Positions 26,211-36,091 of a DNA stretch of 64,000 nt are shown in pieces; within the stretch, counting starts at the first letter, position 1, and each line of letters begins with the position of its first letter. A program made the position numbers and the translations under genes. The DNA comes from CAWAYH01 sp963786195. Its GTDB lineage: Bacteria > Acidobacteriota > Vicinamibacteria > Vicinamibacterales > 2-12-FULL-66-21. The DNA lies in the NCBI GenBank assembly GCA_963786195.1, contig CAWAYH010000010.1, positions 62,001 through 126,000 on the forward strand, read 5' to 3'. Below the pieces are notes generated by a model. It made no database searches. It worked only from the letters and a program-made list of their open reading frames with translations, and was not told the origin of the DNA.

Positions 26211-27173
26211 ATGGCGCGACACACAGTTCCGGAACTCATCGAGCGGACCGATCAACCGCCCGCCGCCGCAGGTAATGTGCGGCCACTGGCGCTCAGCCTC
26301 GTTCTGTCCCTCCGGCCCTCGCAGTGGACGAAGAACCTCATCATCTTCGGCGCGCTGTTGCTGGCGGAGAAGCTGCTCGACCCGAGCGCAGTGCTGCGGG
26401 CCGTGGCGGCGTTCGTCATCTTCTGCGCGTTGTCCGGTGTCGTCTACCTGATCAACGACGTCGCCGATCGTGAGGCGGATCGTCGCCATCCGATCAAGAT
26501 GCGGCGCCCGATCGCGTCCGGCGCGCTTCCCGTCCCTGTGGCGCTGTGGGCGGCCGCCGTCCTGGGCGGGCTGGCGCTCGTTGCCGCGTTCTGGCTGCGG
26601 CCGCTGTTCGGCGTGCTGGCTGCAGCCTACCTGGTGCTCCTGAGCCTCTATTCGGGGCCGCTGAAGCACATGGTTATCATCGACGTGCTCACGATTTCCA
26701 TCGGGTTCGTGCTGCGCGCTGCCGCCGGCGCCGTGGCGATCCACGTGGCCATCAGCCACTGGCTTTATGTGCTGACGATCCTGCTCGCGCTGTTCCTGGC
26801 GCTGAGCAAGCGGCGGCACGAGCTGGTGCTGCTGGCGGATCGCGCCACGGGACACCGCCCGATCCTGGAGGAATACAGTCCGTACCTCCTCGATCAGATG
26901 ATCTCCGTGGTCACCGCGTCGACGCTGGTCGCTTACGCGTTCTACACGGTCAGCCCGGAAACGATCCAGAAGTTCGGGACCGACGCCCTGATCCTGACGC
27001 TGCCGTTTCCACTCTACGGGATCTTCCGCTACCTTTACCTGGTGCACCAGAAGGAAGGGGGCGGAAGCCCCGCCGAGATGCTGCTCATGGATCGACCGCT
27101 CCTGGCCTGCGTCGGACTCTGGACCGTCCTGGTGACGATCATCATCTACGGGCCGGTTCTCTGGGGAAAGTGA
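26211..27173 (+). CDS. UbiA-family prenyltransferase, decaprenyl-phosphate phosphoribosyltransferase-like
   Basis: 320 residues with about eight or nine membrane helices. The cytoplasmic segment after the first helix, SLRPSQWTKNLIIFGALLLAE, and the Asp-rich motif YLINDVADREADRRHP followed by KMRRPIASG are characteristic of DPPR synthases (Rv3806c-like). These transfer phosphoribose from PRPP to polyprenyl phosphate, the first step to polyprenyl-phospho-arabinose or -ribose. The second motif region (YSGPLKHMVIIDVLTISIGFVLRAAAG) also fits. Epimerase partners DprE1 and DprE2 are not in this window. Placement ahead of DUF362 and GT4 genes suggests a role in an envelope pentose-containing glycan; this is inferred. 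Confidence 0.82.
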   Translation: MARHTVPELIERTDQPPAAAGNVRPLALSLVLSLRPSQWTKNLIIFGALLLAEKLLDPSAVLRAVAAFVIFCALSGVVYLINDVADREADRRHPIKMRRPIASGALPVPVALWAAAVLGGLALVAAFWLRPLFGVLAAAYLVLLSLYSGPLKHMVIIDVLTISIGFVLRAAAGAVAIHVAISHWLYVLTILLALFLALSKRRHELVLLADRATGHRPILEEYSPYLLDQMISVVTASTLVAYAFYTVSPETIQKFGTDALILTLPFPLYGIFRYLYLVHQKEGGGSPAEMLLMDRPLLACVGLWTVLVTIIIYGPVLWGK

Positions 27174-27198
27174 CCTGCCGCAGGCGTTTGAGACTCAT

Positions 27199-28476
27199 AT
27201 GCCGAAATCGACAGTTGCCATTCTCCGGACGAGCCCCGCAACGGTGCTCGAGGACTACCATTCGCTGCTGAACCTCGCAGGCTACCAGGATGTCATCGCG
27301 AAGGACGCGGACACGGCGCTCAAGGTGAACATCTCCTGGCACTTCTTCTTCCCCGGCAGCTCGACGACGCCGTGGCAGCTCGAAGGCGTCATCCGCGCGA
27401 TGAAGCGCGACGGGTACGACCCCTCGCTGATGCACGCCTGCCACAACCGCACGGTCGTCATCGACGCGCACCTGGGCGAGCGCGAGAACAAGCAGGTCAA
27501 CGTCGTCGACGCGCACGGCCTGCGCAACATTCACATCTACGAGACCGAAGAGTGGATCAACATCCGCGATGCGGTCGGCGACCTGACGAAGAAGTTCACG
27601 TGCCTCAACGAGGTCTACCCGAAGGGCTTCATGATCCCGAAGCGCTTCATCGGCGAGAACATCATCCACCTGCCGACCATCAAGACCCACGTCTTTACGA
27701 CGACGACCGGGGCGATGAAGAACGCGTTCGGCGGACTGCTGAACGAGCGCCGGCACTGGACGCATCCGGTGATCCACGAAACGCTCGTCGACCTGCTGAT
27801 GATTCAGAAGAAGATTCATCGCGGCGTCTTCGCCGTGATGGACGGCACGTTTGCCGGGGACGGCCCCGGGCCGCGCTGCATGGTGCCGCACGTGAAGAAC
27901 GTCATCCTCGCCAGCGCCGATCAGGTCGCGATCGACGCCGTCGCGGCGAAGCTGATGGGATTCGACCCGCTCTCGATCAAGTTCATCCGGATGGCGCACG
28001 ACATGGGGTTGGGCTGCGGCGATCCCCGCGAGATCGAGATCGTCGGCGATGCGTCGGCAGCGGCCGAGAACTGGCACTTCGTGGGGCCGTTCAAGAAGAT
28101 GACGTTTGCCTCGCGCATGCAGCACCTGATCTACTGGGGGCCGATGAAGAAGCCGATCGAGTGGTCGTTGAAGACAGTGCTCGCGCCGTGGGCCTACATC
28201 GCCAGCGTCATCTATCACGACAGTTTCTGGTACCCGTACAACGCCCGACACGTCATGCACGACGTGCTCGCCAGCCCGTGGGGCCGGCTCTTCCGCAACT
28301 GGGAGTCGGTGCGGCCGGACGATCGGGGATACCCGGACGTGGGCGGCACCGACGCCGTGATCGAGAGGACCGGCGCGCGGGCGCTGAAGGAATCGATCGG
28401 GATTCTGGGCACGTGCATCAAGGAGGCGCCTGAGTTCGCCGGGCGCCGCAGACATGAAGCGGGGAAGAAGGCGTGA
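27199..28476 (+). CDS. DUF362-family protein
   Basis: 425 residues. The family core is clear: LPTIKTHVFTTTTGAMKNAFG at about 157-177, VMDGTFAGDGPGPRC at about 212-226, and VILASADQVAIDAVAAKLMGF at about 235-255. The ferredoxin-type cysteines found in some DUF362 proteins are missing. The C-terminal 150 residues, with aromatic patches and an amphipathic YWGPMKKPIEWSLKTVLAPW stretch, may associate with membrane. The biochemical function of the family is not settled. It follows the prenyltransferase by 25 bp and its stop overlaps the next frame, suggesting an operon. Confidence 0.85.
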   Translation: MPKSTVAILRTSPATVLEDYHSLLNLAGYQDVIAKDADTALKVNISWHFFFPGSSTTPWQLEGVIRAMKRDGYDPSLMHACHNRTVVIDAHLGERENKQVNVVDAHGLRNIHIYETEEWINIRDAVGDLTKKFTCLNEVYPKGFMIPKRFIGENIIHLPTIKTHVFTTTTGAMKNAFGGLLNERRHWTHPVIHETLVDLLMIQKKIHRGVFAVMDGTFAGDGPGPRCMVPHVKNVILASADQVAIDAVAAKLMGFDPLSIKFIRMAHDMGLGCGDPREIEIVGDASAAAENWHFVGPFKKMTFASRMQHLIYWGPMKKPIEWSLKTVLAPWAYIASVIYHDSFWYPYNARHVMHDVLASPWGRLFRNWESVRPDDRGYPDVGGTDAVIERTGARALKESIGILGTCIKEAPEFAGRRRHEAGKKA

Positions 28477-28502
28477 GGCCGGAAAGAGGAGCCCGTGTGC
28501 CT

Positions 28503-29306
28503 ATGACAGACTTCACCGTCACGAACGACTCTGTCGACGTCGAGCAGATCATGCGGCAGATTCGCGCGCGGATCCGGGAGAAGCGCGGAGTCGACTACAC
28601 GGAGGACGAGATCCGCGAGCTGGCCGGCGTCAAGCTCGAACGGTTTCTCGATCCGAAGGGCGTGCGATCGGACCTGCTCGAGCAGTACCGCCGCCGTCGC
28701 GAGGCGGCGACGACCGCGAGGAACTACGCGTTCGAGGACTCGACGATCTACGAGTCGAGCCGTCCGCTGCTTCGCGCCATGCGGAAGCTGCTCAACCCGA
28801 TCCTCAAACTGTTCTTCAACCCGAATCCGCTGATCGAGGCGCTGCACATCCAGTCGAAGCTGAACGAGTCGTACAACCAGGCCGAGGCGCTGTATTACGA
28901 ACTGATCCACAACCTGGTCCTCGAAACGACGCGGCTCGGCATCGAGGTCAAGAACCTGAAGATGCGCGTCGAATCGATGTCGAGCCGGCTCGACTTCGAC
29001 GAGCGGCGCGCGCGCGCGCTCGAAGGCGTCGTCCAGTACCGGCCGGGTGCCGTCGCGCCGCTGCAGCCGCCGGCCGGCGGCGGGACGCCCGCACCGGTTC
29101 AGGGCTCGAGCCTCGACAACGCCGGAGCCGAGCGGCGAAACCGCCGTCGTCGACGTCGCGGCCGCCGTCGCCCCGGGGCGCCGGGCGGGATGCCGGGCGG
29201 CGAACGGCCCGCGCCGGACGGCGCAGCCGGGGCCGAATCGCACGATGCGTCCGCTCCGCACGACGGTTCCTCCGGAGAAACAGACAGCGGCCCAGACGAG
29301 TCGTGA
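28503..29306 (+). CDS. Helical protein with basic low-complexity tail, unknown function
   Basis: 267 residues from ATG 28503 (GTG 28497 or 28473 possible; AGAGGAG lies at about 28484-28490). The N-terminal 200 residues are predicted helical and charged: VDVEQIMRQIRARIREKRG near the start, a segment with LLRAMRKLLNPILKLFFNPNP, and a coiled-coil-like stretch with LVLETTRLGIEVKNLKMRVE. The C-terminus is Pro/Gly-rich with an Arg tract (RRNRRRRRRGRRR) and an acidic, Ser-rich end. N-terminal modules of this sort often precede or accompany glycosyltransferases in polysaccharide loci; that parallel is from memory and general. Its stop overlaps the next GTG, so it is translationally coupled to the GT4 genes. 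Confidence 0.7.
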   Translation: MTDFTVTNDSVDVEQIMRQIRARIREKRGVDYTEDEIRELAGVKLERFLDPKGVRSDLLEQYRRRREAATTARNYAFEDSTIYESSRPLLRAMRKLLNPILKLFFNPNPLIEALHIQSKLNESYNQAEALYYELIHNLVLETTRLGIEVKNLKMRVESMSSRLDFDERRARALEGVVQYRPGAVAPLQPPAGGGTPAPVQGSSLDNAGAERRNRRRRRRGRRRPGAPGGMPGGERPAPDGAAGAESHDASAPHDGSSGETDSGPDES

Positions 29307-30619
29307 AGCTCGCGGTCGTCGTCCAGCGTTACGGCGCCGACATCAACGGCGGGGCGGAGCTGCACGCCCGGTATATCGCCGAGCGGCTGGCGACGCATGC
29401 GCAGGTCGAGGTCGTCACCACGTGCGCGCGCGATTACGTGACCTGGCGGAACGAGCTTCCGCCGGGTGTCGAGTCGATCAACGGAGTCCCCGTCAGGCGG
29501 TTTCCGGTGGCGCGCCCGCGAAACCCTCTGGAGTTCGGTCGCCGGTCGCGCCGGGTCTTCGACGAAACCCATTCCATCGCCGACGAGCTGTCGTGGCTGG
29601 ACAGCGAGGGACCGACCAGCCCGGCGATGATCGACTACCTCGAACAGTCGGCCGCCGGGTTCGACCATCTGCTCTTGTTCAGTTACCGCTACTATCATGC
29701 CTGGCACGGCGCGCGACGACTGAGCAGCAGGGCAGTCCTGGTGCCGACGGCCGAACGTGACGCCGCCATCGGCTTGTCCATCTTCGCCCCCGTGTTCAGG
29801 GGCGTGCGCGCGATCATGTACAACTCGCATGAAGAGCGCGCGATGATCCAGGCCGCAACCCGCAATCATGAGGTGCCGGGCGTCATCGTCGGCGTCGGTT
29901 CCGACGTGCCCGCGCGGACGGATCCGACGCGATTTCGCCAACGCCACCGCATCCACCGGCCGTTTGCGATCTACATCGGTCGAATCGACGAGAACAAGGG
30001 CTGCGGCGAGCTCTTCGCCTACTTCCAGCGGTACGCGATGACGTTTCCCCGCGGGCTCGACCTCGTGCTCGTGGGCAACGCCATCATGCAGGTTCCGAAG
30101 CATCATCGGATTCATCACCTCGGGTATGTGTCTGACGAAGACAAGTTCGACGCGCTCGCGGCGGCGGACCTGCTGATCATGCCGTCCTTCTTCGAAAGCC
30201 TGTCGATGGTCGCGCTCGAGGCGTGGGCGCTGGGCCGGCCGGTGCTGGCCAACGGACGTTGTGATGTGCTGAAAGGGCAGTGCCTCAGGAGCAATGCCGG
30301 GCTCTATTACGAGAGCTACCAGGAATTTGCCGAGACGCTGTACTCGCTCGAATCCAACGGCCCGCTGCACGCGCGCCTGGGCCGCAACGGGCGCGACTAT
30401 TTCACGCGCCACTACTCGTGGCCGGTCATCGAGGGAAAGTACCTCGAGATGCTCAACCGGCTCGGCCGCGAGCCGGCGACGTCGGTGATGGAGCCGCTCC
30501 CCGGATGGATGGCCAGACGGCGCGCGGAGGTGCCGGCGGCTTCCGAGACGCTCGCCGCTCTGCCGTCGGGAGCCGTGTTCCCTCAGCACCACGCCGCCAG
30601 ACAGGATCAGACCGCATGA
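29303..30619 (+). CDS. GT4 glycosyltransferase A
   Basis: 438 residues from a GTG at 29303 overlapping the preceding stop (GTGA). The N-terminal Rossmann half starts KLAVVVQRYGADINGGAELHARYIAERLA. The donor-binding half has IYIGRIDENKGCGELFAYF and the E-x7-E motif region PSFFESLSMVALEAWALGRPVLAN. This is a retaining GT-B enzyme using a nucleotide sugar. Its closest relative in the window is the fourth GT (33039-34331), which shares the same VQRYGA start. The tail after about 400 is low complexity. It is presumably cytoplasmic or membrane-peripheral and acts on a lipid-linked glycan. Confidence 0.87.
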   Translation: MKLAVVVQRYGADINGGAELHARYIAERLATHAQVEVVTTCARDYVTWRNELPPGVESINGVPVRRFPVARPRNPLEFGRRSRRVFDETHSIADELSWLDSEGPTSPAMIDYLEQSAAGFDHLLLFSYRYYHAWHGARRLSSRAVLVPTAERDAAIGLSIFAPVFRGVRAIMYNSHEERAMIQAATRNHEVPGVIVGVGSDVPARTDPTRFRQRHRIHRPFAIYIGRIDENKGCGELFAYFQRYAMTFPRGLDLVLVGNAIMQVPKHHRIHHLGYVSDEDKFDALAAADLLIMPSFFESLSMVALEAWALGRPVLANGRCDVLKGQCLRSNAGLYYESYQEFAETLYSLESNGPLHARLGRNGRDYFTRHYSWPVIEGKYLEMLNRLGREPATSVMEPLPGWMARRRAEVPAASETLAALPSGAVFPQHHAARQDQTA

Positions 30620-31980
30620 GCGGCGGTGCGCGGGCCCCGCGCGTGCACCAGGTCCTCGCCACGCTCGGCTACGGCGACGCGATCGGCCACGAGGTTCTCG
30701 GTATTCAGCGTGTCCTTCGCGGCGCGGGCTACGACTCCGAGATCTTCGTCGAGACGGCCGACCCCCGGCTCGAGGACCGCACGCTCGACTATCGCGACAT
30801 GATCGGCGCGATCGCGCCCGAGGACGTGCTGATCCATCACTTCTCGATTGGGTCACGGGCGTCGCGGACGGCCTACGCGCTGCCGGGACGCATGGCGCTC
30901 GTGTATCACAACATCACGCCACCCGAGTACTTCGTCGGCGTGCACAAAGACCTGGTGAAGCTCTGCTTCCGCGGACGGCGCGAGCTGACGGCGTACGTCG
31001 ATCGTTGTGGAATTGCGCTCGGCGACTCCGAGTACAACCGGCGCGAGCTGGCGGACCTCGGCTTCCCGCGCACGGGCGTTCTGCCGGTCGTGCCGGATTT
31101 CGTGCACCTCGACGTGCCACCGGATCGCCGGCTGGCAGAGGATTTCGATGACGGCTGGACGAATGTCATGTTCGTCGGGCGCGTGATTCCAAACAAGCGC
31201 TTCGAGAACGTGATTCGCGCGTTTCACGTGTACCGCACCAGACACAACCCGCGCGCGCGGCTGCTGCTGGTCGGCTCGTACAGCGGCTTCGAGCGCTATC
31301 TCGCGATGCTCCACGGGCTGATCGCCCGGCTCGGCACACCCGACGTGTACTTCACCGGTCACGTCTCGAACGAGGAACTGACTGCGCTGTACGACGTCGC
31401 GGACCTGTTCCTCTGCGCGAGCGAGCACGAAGGGTTCTGCGTGCCGATCGTCGAGGCGTTCTACAAGCGCGTGCCGGTCCTCGCGTACGCCGCCACCGCG
31501 GTGCCAGCGACGATGGATGGCGGCGGCGTGCTCTACGAGACGACCGATCCGTTCGACATCGCCAGGTTGATGGACGCCGTGCTCGACGATTCGACGCTCG
31601 AGGAGGCGGTGCTGGCATCGCAGGACGCGGCGCTCGAGCGACTGCGCGCGCGCGATTTCGGGGCCACCCTGCTGCGCTTCGTCGGCGATCTCCTGCAGCA
31701 GCCTCCGACGCCCGCCCCCGAGGTCGCCTGGGACTTCTGGGCGCAATACGAGCAGTTCGAGCGTCTCGAGGAGCTGCGGCAGTTCAGGCCGGCGCTGTTC
31801 AAGGCGCTTCCAGACGATCCGGACGGCGCTCGGGCCTCGGCGCTCGGCGCTCGGGATAACGGAGACCGAGCGCCCGGCAGTGAGCGCCGGGCACCAAGCT
31901 CTGAGCGGCGGACGCCGAGCGCCGAGCGCCAGGCACCAAGCTCTGAGCGCCGAGCCCCGAGCCCCGAGCCCCGAGAATGA
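30616..31980 (+). CDS. GT4 glycosyltransferase B, with repeat-derived C-terminal tail
   Basis: 454 residues, ATG overlapping the previous stop (ATGA). The GT-B fold is marked by LVYHNITPPEYFVGVHKDLV in the N-terminal half, VMFVGRVIPNKRFENVIRAF and FLCASEHEGFCVPIVEAF (E-x7-E) in the C-terminal half. Its nearest relative is GT C directly downstream. The last about 50 residues, with GSERRAPSSERRTPSAERQAP, are not a protein domain. They translate a GCCGAGCGCC-type DNA repeat that has invaded the 3' end of the gene. The authentic enzyme probably ends near residue 395-400. Confidence 0.85.
   Translation: MSGGARAPRVHQVLATLGYGDAIGHEVLGIQRVLRGAGYDSEIFVETADPRLEDRTLDYRDMIGAIAPEDVLIHHFSIGSRASRTAYALPGRMALVYHNITPPEYFVGVHKDLVKLCFRGRRELTAYVDRCGIALGDSEYNRRELADLGFPRTGVLPVVPDFVHLDVPPDRRLAEDFDDGWTNVMFVGRVIPNKRFENVIRAFHVYRTRHNPRARLLLVGSYSGFERYLAMLHGLIARLGTPDVYFTGHVSNEELTALYDVADLFLCASEHEGFCVPIVEAFYKRVPVLAYAATAVPATMDGGGVLYETTDPFDIARLMDAVLDDSTLEEAVLASQDAALERLRARDFGATLLRFVGDLLQQPPTPAPEVAWDFWAQYEQFERLEELRQFRPALFKALPDDPDGARASALGARDNGDRAPGSERRAPSSERRTPSAERQAPSSERRAPSPEPRE
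31823..31977. repeat. GCTCGGCG / CGCCGAGC inverted repeat array, copy 1
   Basis: A left arm (31823-31853) of GGCGCTCGG units is followed by a spacer of about 12 bp, then a longer right arm (31866-31976) of the reverse-complement GAGCGCCGAGC units. Two near-identical GCACCAAGCTCTGAGC blocks are embedded in the right arm. The array lies in the coding end of GT B and stops at the start codon of GT C. A related array is at 49708-49887. Confidence 0.75.
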
Positions 31981-33038
31981 TCGTCAACCAATGGGTGCCG
32001 GCGGCCCATCGCGGCGATGCGATCGGCGACAGCGCGCGGCGCGTGCGGGAAATGCTCCGCGCGCAGGGATACGCGTCGGACATCTACGCCCTGACCATTG
32101 ACGAGGACCTGCGTGGCGACGTGCGGCCGTTTGCAGACGCGGACGCACGGCGGGGCGACGTCACGCTCTTTCACTTCGCGCTGCCATCGCCCATGACCGA
32201 GGCGTTCGCGGGCCTGGCCGGCAGGCGCGTTCTCCAGTATCACAACATCACGCCCGCCTCGTTCTTCGCACCGTACTCGCCAGGGCTCTTCAGGCTGGCT
32301 GCGCTCGGACGCCGCGAGCTGCAGTCGCTCGCCGGGTGCGTCGATCTGGCGCTCGGCGACTCCGAGTTCAACCGGAGCGAACTGGAAAGCCTGGGGTTCC
32401 CACGGACCGGCGTGCTGCCGATCGCGGTCAACACCGAGCGGATCACCTCGGCGCCGCGGCGGCCGGCGCTCGAGCGCATCCTCGCGGACGGCCTGATCAA
32501 CATCCTCTTCGTCGGCCGCATCGTCCCGAACAAGCGAATCGAGGATCACATCCGACTGGCCGAAATCTACAAGCGGAACGTGGACAGCTACTATCGGTTC
32601 ATCTTCGTCGGCCGGTACGATGGCGTCCCGTCGTACTATGCGCAGGTCCGCGCGCTCATCGACCAGTTCCAGATGCTCCCCGATCGGTTCTGGTTCACCG
32701 GTCCTGTCCCCGACGAGGACCTCGGCGCGTTCTACCGCTGGGCGGATGTCTACGTGTCGCTGAGCGAGCACGAGGGGTTCTGCGTGCCGCTCGTCGAAGC
32801 CATGGCTGCCGACGTGCCCGTCCTCGCGTACGCGGCCGCGGCGGTGCCCGAGACGCTCGGCGGCGCGGGCATGCTGTTCGCGCCGAAGGACCTGGAGGTC
32901 GCGGCGGAGATGATGGGAATGCTCGTATACGATCGAGCCGTCCGCGACACGGTGATCGAGGGTCAGCGGAGGCGGCTGCTGGATTTTTCGCCAGAGCGAA
33001 TCGAGCTCAGGCTCACGGAAATCATTCGAGGACTCTGA
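31977..33038 (+). CDS. GT4 glycosyltransferase C
   Basis: 353 residues, ATG overlapping the previous stop (ATGA). A short N-terminus (MIVNQWVPAAHRGDAIGDSARRV) leads to VLQYHNITPASFFAPYSPGL, ILFVGRIVPNKRIEDHIRLAE and VSLSEHEGFCVPLVEAMAADVP, all in the same places as in GT B, so the two are paralogues. It is a retaining GT-B family 4 enzyme; donor and acceptor are unknown. The stop abuts the TTG start of GT D. Confidence 0.87.
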   Translation: MIVNQWVPAAHRGDAIGDSARRVREMLRAQGYASDIYALTIDEDLRGDVRPFADADARRGDVTLFHFALPSPMTEAFAGLAGRRVLQYHNITPASFFAPYSPGLFRLAALGRRELQSLAGCVDLALGDSEFNRSELESLGFPRTGVLPIAVNTERITSAPRRPALERILADGLINILFVGRIVPNKRIEDHIRLAEIYKRNVDSYYRFIFVGRYDGVPSYYAQVRALIDQFQMLPDRFWFTGPVPDEDLGAFYRWADVYVSLSEHEGFCVPLVEAMAADVPVLAYAAAAVPETLGGAGMLFAPKDLEVAAEMMGMLVYDRAVRDTVIEGQRRRLLDFSPERIELRLTEIIRGL

Positions 33039-34331
33039 TTGAAGATTGCGTTCATCGTTCAGCGTTACGGCGCCGAGATCCTCGGCGGGTCCGAGTATCA
33101 CTGCCGGTTGATCGCCGAGCGGCTCGCGCCGAGGCACCAGGTGGAGGTCCTGACGACCTGCGCCGCAGACTACATCTCGTGGAAGAACGAGTATCCCGAG
33201 GGCACCGATCGGATCCGCGGCGTCACGGTGCGACGGTTCGCCAACGCGCGGACCAGAGACATTCACGCCTTCAATCGCTACTCGGAGTGGATTTTCAACA
33301 GCCAGCACAGCCGCGATGACGAGTTGGAGTGGCTGCGCCAGCAGGGACCCTGGTGCCCGGCGCTGCTCGACTATCTGGAGCGGAACCAGCAGCAGTACGA
33401 CATCCTGATCTTCTTCACCTATCTCTACGCGCCGACGGTGCTGGGCGCGCGAATCGCGCCGCACAAGAGCATCCTCGTGCCGACGGCGCACGACGAGCCC
33501 GCGATCCGGCTCGAGATGTACAAGGACCTCTTCAGCCAGCCAGCCGGCCTGGCCTACAACACCGAGGTCGAACGGCGCTTCCTGACCACGCACTTCTCCA
33601 TCCGGGCGATCACGGAAGAAACGGTCGGCTGCGGCGTGGACCTGCCCCAGTCGCACGGATGGCCGCGCGAACGGCCGGCTGCCAACCCCGTCAGCGAGCC
33701 CGACGAGCCGGTGGAGCCGACTGAGGACGAGTCGCCGCCCGACGAGTCGTCGCCGACCTTCCGCCCGCACCTGGCGCAGCGCGGGACGATGTTCCGCCGG
33801 CGCCACCGGCTGCACGGCCCGTTCGCGCTGTACGGCGGACGCATCGACGCGGGCAAGGGATGCGAAGAGCTGATCGAGTACTTCAGCACGTACGTGCAGG
33901 AGAGCGGTGACGCGTCGCTGGTGCTGATGGGCGTCAAGCTGATGCCGCTACCCGAGGAGCCATTCATCCGCTTCGCCGGCCGACTCTCGGATCAGGAGCG
34001 GCTCCTGGCGCTCGAGGCCGCCACGGTCGTCGTCGTGCCCTCGCCCTACGAGAGCCTGTCGCTCCTCGCGCTCGAGTCGTTCGCGGTCGGCACACCCGTC
34101 CTGGCCAACGCCCGCAGCGACGTGCTGGTGGACCACTGCCAGAAGAGCAACGCCGGGTTGTACTACGCGGATCGCGACGAGTTCACCGAATGCCTGAGGC
34201 TGCTGATGGCGGACCACGACCTTCGCACGCTGATGGGCAAGAACGGCCGCGCCTACGTCCGGCAGAACTACCGGTGGGACGTTATTCTCGCGAAATACGA
34301 GAAGATGTTCGCGTCTCTACGAAAGAAATGA
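33039..34331 (+). CDS. GT4 glycosyltransferase D
   Basis: 430 residues. A TTG at 33039 follows the previous stop without a gap and is the only start that keeps the conserved KIAFIVQRYGAEILGGSEYHC N-terminus. The donor site reads LYGGRIDAGKGCEELIEYF and SPYESLSLLALESFAVGTPVLAN. It is paralogous to GT A, with which it shares order and motifs, and differs by an acidic/Pro insertion (NPVSEPDEPVEPTEDE at about 220-235) between the two lobes. It is the last gene of the glycan cluster and is followed by the ATTGCGG inverted array. Confidence 0.87.
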   Translation: MKIAFIVQRYGAEILGGSEYHCRLIAERLAPRHQVEVLTTCAADYISWKNEYPEGTDRIRGVTVRRFANARTRDIHAFNRYSEWIFNSQHSRDDELEWLRQQGPWCPALLDYLERNQQQYDILIFFTYLYAPTVLGARIAPHKSILVPTAHDEPAIRLEMYKDLFSQPAGLAYNTEVERRFLTTHFSIRAITEETVGCGVDLPQSHGWPRERPAANPVSEPDEPVEPTEDESPPDESSPTFRPHLAQRGTMFRRRHRLHGPFALYGGRIDAGKGCEELIEYFSTYVQESGDASLVLMGVKLMPLPEEPFIRFAGRLSDQERLLALEAATVVVVPSPYESLSLLALESFAVGTPVLANARSDVLVDHCQKSNAGLYYADRDEFTECLRLLMADHDLRTLMGKNGRAYVRQNYRWDVILAKYEKMFASLRKK

Positions 34332-34337
34332 CCACAT

Positions 34338-34610
34338 GCGGATTGGGGATTGCGGATTGCGGATTGCCCATTCACATTGCGGATTGCGGATTGCGGATTG
34401 ATTGCGGATTGCGGATTGATTGCGGATTGCCGATTGATTGCGGATTGAGGATTGATTGGAAGTTGCGGCCTTTGAATGGTTGAGTGGAATTGACAATCAG
34501 CTATACGGTCGATCCGATCGGCAATCCTGAATCAATCCTCAATCCACAATCAATCGGCAATCCGCAATCCGCAATGTGAATCGGCAATCCCCAATCCGCA
34601 ATCCACAATC
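34338..34610. repeat. ATTGCGG tandem array in inverted pair between convergent genes
   Basis: The arm 34338-34459 has about a dozen GCGGATTG-type units with ATTG spacers. After a unique centre of about 67 bp, the arm 34527-34610 holds the same sequence in reverse complement, including the shared odd block GCCCATTCACATTGC versus GCAATGTGAATCGGC. The left arm is longer owing to extra units. It fills the whole gap between GT D and the regulator gene and could fold into a stem of about 80 bp. There are no unique spacers of constant length, so it is not CRISPR. Confidence 0.85.
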
Positions 34611-34612
34611 AC

Positions 34613-36077
<1,465 letters not shown>

Positions 36078-36091
36078 GCGAGCTCCGCTTC

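Noticed and set aside
31533..33815. A 760-residue minus-strand open frame opposite glycosyltransferases B-D
   Set aside because: Shadow of three genes with conserved GT4 motifs on the plus strand.
34190..34483. An open frame translating the ATTGCGG array into IADCGLRI-type peptides
   Set aside because: Its 5' part is the glycosyltransferase gene in another frame and the rest is repeat DNA; no start signal and no protein family.
34338..34610. Possible CRISPR array
   Set aside because: Units are about 8 bp, adjacent, and lack unique spacers of constant size; no cas genes are present.
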